Made by a program: the position numbers and the translations under genes. A stretch of DNA of 39,796 nucleotides from Candidatus Eiseniibacteriota bacterium (GTDB taxonomy: Bacteria; Eisenbacteria; RBG-16-71-46; SZUA-252), in NCBI GenBank assembly GCA_003235575.1, contig QJVW01000086.1:1-39796 (forward strand). Direction: 5' to 3'. The notes under the pieces are model-generated. The model was not told where the DNA came from, did not search any database, and was given only the letters and a program-made list of their open reading frames with translations. Below are positions 36,233-39,796 of this stretch, one piece after another. Every line of letters starts with the position of its first letter. Position 1 is the first letter of the stretch.

Positions 36233-37513
36233 ATGCCTTCCCCTTCCCGACGTAGCCGTTACATCCCCTTCTCCCCGATTCGCGCCATGTTTCGACTCGC
36301 CGATGAGATGGACCGCTCCGGCAAGGGCCCCGTCATCCGCTTCCACGTCGGCGACCCCGATTTCGCCCCGCCGGACGCCGTGGTCGAGGCGACGCACCGC
36401 GCGATGCGGGAGGGAAAGACGCACTACCCCCAGAGCGTCGGCGTCCATGAACTGCGGCTCGCGCTCACCGAGAAGGTCACGCGGCGGAACGGCATCGCGG
36501 CGGAGTGGGAGCAGGTCGTGGTGGCTCCGGGCTCGACGGAAGCGCTCCTCGCGGTGATGGAAGTGGCGCTCGATCCGGGCGACGAGATCCTGCTCCCGGA
36601 GATCTACTGGCCCAACTACGGGCAGCAGTCGCTCCTCGCCAGCGCCAAGGCGGTTTTCTACCCGCTGGGGGCAGGCTACCAGCCCGATGTCGAGGGGACG
36701 CGGCGGTGCATCACCCCCAAGACGCGCTGCATCCTGATCAACAGCCCCAGCAATCCGACCGGCGCCGTGTTCCCGAAGGAGACGCTACGGGCGCTCTACG
36801 ACGTGGCGCGGAAGCACGATCTCTGGATCGTGAGCGACGAGGCCTACGAGGACATCGTCTTCGACGCCGATCACGTTTCGCTCGGATCGTTCGAGCGCGA
36901 CCTCGCCGAGGCGGAACGCCGGGTGTTCTCCCTATTCACGTTTTCGAAGTCGTACGCGATGACCGGTTTTCGGCTCGGGTACATCGTGGCGCCGAACATG
37001 ACCACCGCCACGATCCTCCGAAAGACACAGGAACCGCTGGTCGGCAGCACGGCTTCGATGATCCAGTGGGGCGGCCTGGCTGCCTTGAGGGATGACGGTC
37101 CGATCGCGGTGATGCGCGACGCGTACCGTCGCCGACGGGATCTGGCGGTCGGCATGCTTCGCGAGGCGGGCCTGATCGACTACACGCCTCAGGGAGCGTT
37201 CTACGTGCTGGCCGACCTCGCTTCCACCGGCCTGACCGGCGACGAGTTCGCGCGCGCGCTGCTGGAGGAGGAAAAGGTCTGCGTGGCGCCCGCGGCGGGG
37301 TTCGCCTTCGCGCCGCACTACGGAGCTGACGGAAATCCGGAGGGCGCCCTGCCGCCGGACGCCGCCGCGCCCGACTATCCCGTCAATCCCAAGGCGCGGC
37401 ACTTGGTCCGGATCGCCTTCTGCGTATCGGACAAGGACGTGGAGGAAGGGATCTCCCGGCTGGTTCGATTCGCCGCGCGGTGCCGCGACCGGCGCGGCGC
37501 CTCCGCGCGGTAG
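36233..37513 (+). CDS. Class I PLP-dependent aminotransferase (aspartate-aminotransferase family)
   Basis: 426 aa. Fold type I: FHVGDPDFAPPDAV and the GKTHYPQSVGVHELR region at the N-terminus, APGSTEALLAVMEVAL (~100), INSPSNPTGAVFPKETL (~165), SDEAYEDIVFD (~200) and the PLP-binding Lys239 in TFSKSYAMTGFRLGY. A substrate-carboxylate Arg is expected in HLVRIAFCVSD near the C-terminus. A C-terminal insertion of ~25 residues (FAPHYGADGNPEGALPPDAAAPDYP) is slightly unusual. Substrate not determinable; neighbours give no pathway. Start ATG at 36233 with GAGGAG close upstream; an in-frame ATG at 36194 would add 13 residues and overlaps a TATCAT -10-like box, so it is less likely. Confidence 0.9.
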   Translation: MPSPSRRSRYIPFSPIRAMFRLADEMDRSGKGPVIRFHVGDPDFAPPDAVVEATHRAMREGKTHYPQSVGVHELRLALTEKVTRRNGIAAEWEQVVVAPGSTEALLAVMEVALDPGDEILLPEIYWPNYGQQSLLASAKAVFYPLGAGYQPDVEGTRRCITPKTRCILINSPSNPTGAVFPKETLRALYDVARKHDLWIVSDEAYEDIVFDADHVSLGSFERDLAEAERRVFSLFTFSKSYAMTGFRLGYIVAPNMTTATILRKTQEPLVGSTASMIQWGGLAALRDDGPIAVMRDAYRRRRDLAVGMLREAGLIDYTPQGAFYVLADLASTGLTGDEFARALLEEEKVCVAPAAGFAFAPHYGADGNPEGALPPDAAAPDYPVNPKARHLVRIAFCVSDKDVEEGISRLVRFAARCRDRRGASAR

Positions 37514-37519
37514 GGCGCC

Positions 37520-37536
37520 CGACGCCTCCGGCGTCG
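37520..37536. terminator. Hairpin between convergent genes
   Basis: CGACGCC, loop TCC, GGCGTCG: perfect 7-bp stem in the 30-nt gap between the aminotransferase and Mur-ligase stops. No T-run on either side, so termination is only possible, not shown. Confidence 0.35.
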
Positions 37537-37543
37537 CCGGACG

Positions 37544-39268
37544 CTATCCGCCGTTCAGCGGATCGCCGGGCTTCCAGCCGCTTCCCGTCAGCGACTCGAG
37601 CAGCGCGATCACGTCTCCCCGCCGCTCATGGGTGAGGAGCAGGAGAAGATCGCCGTCCCGAAGCCATGCCAACGCCGCCCGCGCGGCATCGAGCTCCGCG
37701 GCGTGCGTGGAGAGCGACGCCTCGGGGGCGCCCAGACGCCGGAACTCCGCCGCTAGGATCGCGGGGACCGCTCCCCGTTCCCGGCCGCGCAGGTAGTCCT
37801 CCAGCTCCTTGACGAAGATCCGGTCGGGCCGCATGGCCCACGCCGCACGCGCCAGCGCGCGGATGGCGTCATCGGACCGGTCGCCCGCCTGCCCGATCAC
37901 CAACCCCCGCCGCGACGCGGACCTGGCCGCCATCATGGCGGCGATCGCTCCCAGGCCGTGCGGATTGTGGGCGAAGTCCACGATCGCGGTGGCGGCGCCC
38001 AGGGGCCATACGTTGGCGCGCCCGGGATTGCGCGCGGCATCGCTGGCGAACGAACGGAGCGCCCGCCCGATGGCGTCGTTCGGAATTCCCAGTGCGAGGG
38101 CGCCACCGATCGCGGCCAGCGCGTTCGCGACGTTGTGACGCGCCGCCCCGCCGAGGGCGATGGGCATCTCCGGCACTCGAACGATCACGTCCCGCTCACC
38201 GGCCCGCGCGGCGACCAGCGCGTCGCCGTCCAGGTACGCGGCGTCGCCGCCGCGCGCGAGGTGGCGGGACAGCACCGGGTGCGACGGGTCCATCGTGAAC
38301 CAAAGGACCGGCTGCCGGAGACGCCGGCCGCGTTCCAGGAGCAGGGGGTCGTCCGCGTTCACGACAACCCGACCGTCCGGGCCGACGGCCTTGGCCACGA
38401 CCATCTTCGCGTCGGCGAGCGAGGCAAGATCCTCGATGCCGTACTCGCCCAAGTGGTCGTCGGCGACGTTGGTCACGATCGCGACCGTCGCCGACGGAAT
38501 CGGGAGCCCGCGGCGCAGGATCCCTCCGCGCGCCACTTCGAGGATTCCGACCTCGACACGCCGGTCGCGAAGCACGGTTCGGGCGCCGTTCGGACCGCTG
38601 TAGTCCCCTTCCGCGACGGTATCGTCGCCGACCGTGACCCCGTCGGTCGACGTCACGCCCGCCACGCGGCCGGCTTCGGCCGCCATGGCCGCGAGCAGAC
38701 GGACGGTCGTGCTCTTCCCGTTCGTTCCGGTCACCAGCGCGGTCGGAACATCGTGGATCCGCCGCCAATCGATGCGATCCACGGCGCGCTCGCTTTCCTC
38801 GACGGGCCAGGCCGACGATCCCGTCCCGAGTCCGACGGAGACGCGCTCGTCGTCGGCGAGGAGCGTGGCGCCTCGTGACGCCGCCTCGGCGGCGAGCGTC
38901 CGTAGCCACGGCTTTCGCTCCGCGGCGACGGTTTCTCGAAGTCGTGCGATCGCCGCCTCGCGATCCGGGGGCGCGTCGCCCGCGAGCCGCGCGGCCGCCT
39001 CCGCCCAGGCAGCCTCGTTCACCTCGGTGGCCGCGTAGAGAACGTCGGGAGGAGCGCCGAACGCGAGCGTCAGCCCGCGGGCATGGCGCCGAACGGCGAG
39101 GGGCGCATCGCCCCAGGCGAGCGCGTGTAGGAAGGGCGACAGCGCCTCGCGCCAAGCGGATTCCGCGCGCGCGGATTCGGACGGGTCCCCTTCGATGTCG
39201 AGGACCGCGCCGGGCACGTCGAGGAGGAGATTCGGGCCGGTCAGCCGGCGCGAATCGTCCAGGCGCAT
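37544..39268 (-). CDS. Mur-ligase-family protein related to cyanophycin synthetase, without ATP-grasp domain
   Basis: 574 aa. The N-terminus (LDDSRRLTGPNLLLDVPGAVLD) matches the N-domain of cyanophycin-synthetase-related proteins. About 170 residues later comes a Mur-ligase P-loop, GTNGKST at 181-187. Then follow the middle-domain motifs ARGGILRRGLP and VTNVADDHLGEYGI, and the C-terminal domain with DFAHNPHGLGAI and GDRSDDAIRALARAAW. The ATP-grasp domain that lies between these in CphA is missing; a short VSVGLGTGSSAWPV may be its remnant. It should form an amide bond to an amino acid at the expense of ATP. The ATG overlaps the stop of the upstream CphA-like gene (TGATG), so the two are probably made together as partners. 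Confidence 0.85.
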   Translation of the reverse strand: MRLDDSRRLTGPNLLLDVPGAVLDIEGDPSESARAESAWREALSPFLHALAWGDAPLAVRRHARGLTLAFGAPPDVLYAATEVNEAAWAEAAARLAGDAPPDREAAIARLRETVAAERKPWLRTLAAEAASRGATLLADDERVSVGLGTGSSAWPVEESERAVDRIDWRRIHDVPTALVTGTNGKSTTVRLLAAMAAEAGRVAGVTSTDGVTVGDDTVAEGDYSGPNGARTVLRDRRVEVGILEVARGGILRRGLPIPSATVAIVTNVADDHLGEYGIEDLASLADAKMVVAKAVGPDGRVVVNADDPLLLERGRRLRQPVLWFTMDPSHPVLSRHLARGGDAAYLDGDALVAARAGERDVIVRVPEMPIALGGAARHNVANALAAIGGALALGIPNDAIGRALRSFASDAARNPGRANVWPLGAATAIVDFAHNPHGLGAIAAMMAARSASRRGLVIGQAGDRSDDAIRALARAAWAMRPDRIFVKELEDYLRGRERGAVPAILAAEFRRLGAPEASLSTHAAELDAARAALAWLRDGDLLLLLTHERRGDVIALLESLTGSGWKPGDPLNGG

Positions 39269-39796
39269 CAGTCGGTCAATTCCGTTTCCCGGGCCAGTCG
39301 CACGCCCCGTTCATCGCGGATCAGAAGCTGGCCCTCGTCCAGCAACACCTCGCCCGTCGCCCGTTCGACGGTCGCCGGCGCCGAGGGTCGGCCCCCCTCC
39401 GCGTCCGGCGGTCGGAATCCGACGATCTGCCCCCAGGAACGCCCCAGCGCATCGGCGAAGACGAGCAGCAAATCCCCCGTCGCCGCGGCGCGCAGCGCCG
39501 TATCGATGGCCTCCTGCTCGTCGGGCACGACGTCGACCGCCTGGGCCGGAACGCCGGCCTCGAGGAGGGCGGAGCGAAGCAGTCGTGGAATCTCGTCGGA
39601 TTTCCGGCCGCGCAGACCGTCGTCGCGGCGGCAAACGTAGTGATCGAAGTGACCCGCCGCCGCGCGGGCGATCGCGGCGATGTCCTCGTCGCGGCGATCG
39701 CCCGGAGCGGAGAGGACGACGAGCCGTCGTCCGCGCACGTCCATCCGCCCCGCCAACTCGCACATCGACGCCACGGCGGCGGGGTTGTGTCCGTAG
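39268..39796 (-). CDS. CphA-like cyanophycin synthetase, C-terminal fragment cut by window edge
   Basis: The frame is open from the right edge; the 5' part lies outside. The visible ~175 residues begin with YGHNPAAVA, the substrate-side motif of the CphA Mur-ligase C-terminal domain, and continue RRLVVLSAPGDRRDEDIAAI, DDGLRGRKSDEIPRLL and TGDLLLVFADALGRSW, all in the CphA order. A ~45-residue tail after this is extra. In CphA the ATP-grasp part adds aspartate and the Mur-ligase part adds arginine to a growing poly-Asp/Arg chain. Only the end of the Mur-ligase half can be judged here, so an ordinary Mur-ligase of the CphA group is the alternative. Overlaps the next gene by one base. Confidence 0.8.
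   Translation of the reverse strand, partial: YGHNPAAVASMCELAGRMDVRGRRLVVLSAPGDRRDEDIAAIARAAAGHFDHYVCRRDDGLRGRKSDEIPRLLRSALLEAGVPAQAVDVVPDEQEAIDTALRAAATGDLLLVFADALGRSWGQIVGFRPPDAEGGRPSAPATVERATGEVLLDEGQLLIRDERGVRLARETELTD

Overview
The window is G+C-rich bacterial DNA, densely packed with chromosomal genes. I see no rRNA, tRNA, CRISPR array, insertion sequence or phage gene. The gene content points to a Gram-negative of the FCB group outside Bacteroidota, with Candidatus Eisenbacteria or a relative as my best guess. The signs are a PorU-PorV pair, an M6 protease with FG-GAP-like repeats and a YPNP-type C-terminal domain, a very large GreA-type factor, ferredoxin-dependent 2-oxoacid oxidoreductase, and a cyanophycin-synthetase-like Mur ligase pair. 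The taxonomic call is inference from gene content only.

Layout. 1-13947 (minus): one long array read from right to left: dnaE, accA, a Trm112-like zinc peptide, a PorU-type C25 protease, PorV, the M6 protease and a DUF5683-like protein cut by the left edge. This couples housekeeping genes (dnaE-accA) to a type IX secretion (T9SS) attachment module and a likely cargo. A promoter plus a terminator-like hairpin lie between porU and porV. 14064-14663 (plus): pyrE, convergent with a class A penicillin-binding protein (minus, to 17227). 17303-21217 (minus): a zinc-finger membrane protein, a methyltransferase, a dicluster ferredoxin and nadA. 21445-24323 (plus): korA-korB, the 2-oxoacid:ferredoxin oxidoreductase that the ferredoxin could serve. 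24354-26728 (minus): a tightly coupled GlmU-like / rhomboid / HMA-like operon. 26782-28323 (plus): a HAD 5'-nucleotidase. 28351-30602 (minus): an EamA transporter overlapping a class III aminotransferase. 30783-34180 (plus): a giant GreA-like protein and a divergent Fe/Mn superoxide dismutase. 34438-34989 (plus): a small lipoprotein behind a sigma-54-like element. 35071-36064 (minus): two paralogous secreted Cys/His proteins of unknown function. 36233-37513 (plus): a class I aminotransferase. 37544-39796 (minus): a Mur-ligase-like gene downstream of the C-terminal end of a CphA-like gene cut by the right edge.

Promoters. Several genes lack a Shine-Dalgarno site and instead have a TAnnnT-type -10 exactly 6 nt before the start codon, in two cases with TTGACG 17 nt further upstream. 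This suggests leaderless transcription in this lineage. Genes with strong Shine-Dalgarno sites (porV, sod, the lipoprotein) do not show this geometry.

No gene-free stretch exceeds 300 bases. The longest are 34181-34437 (terminator plus sigma-54-like site) and 21218-21444 (divergent nadA/korA promoters).
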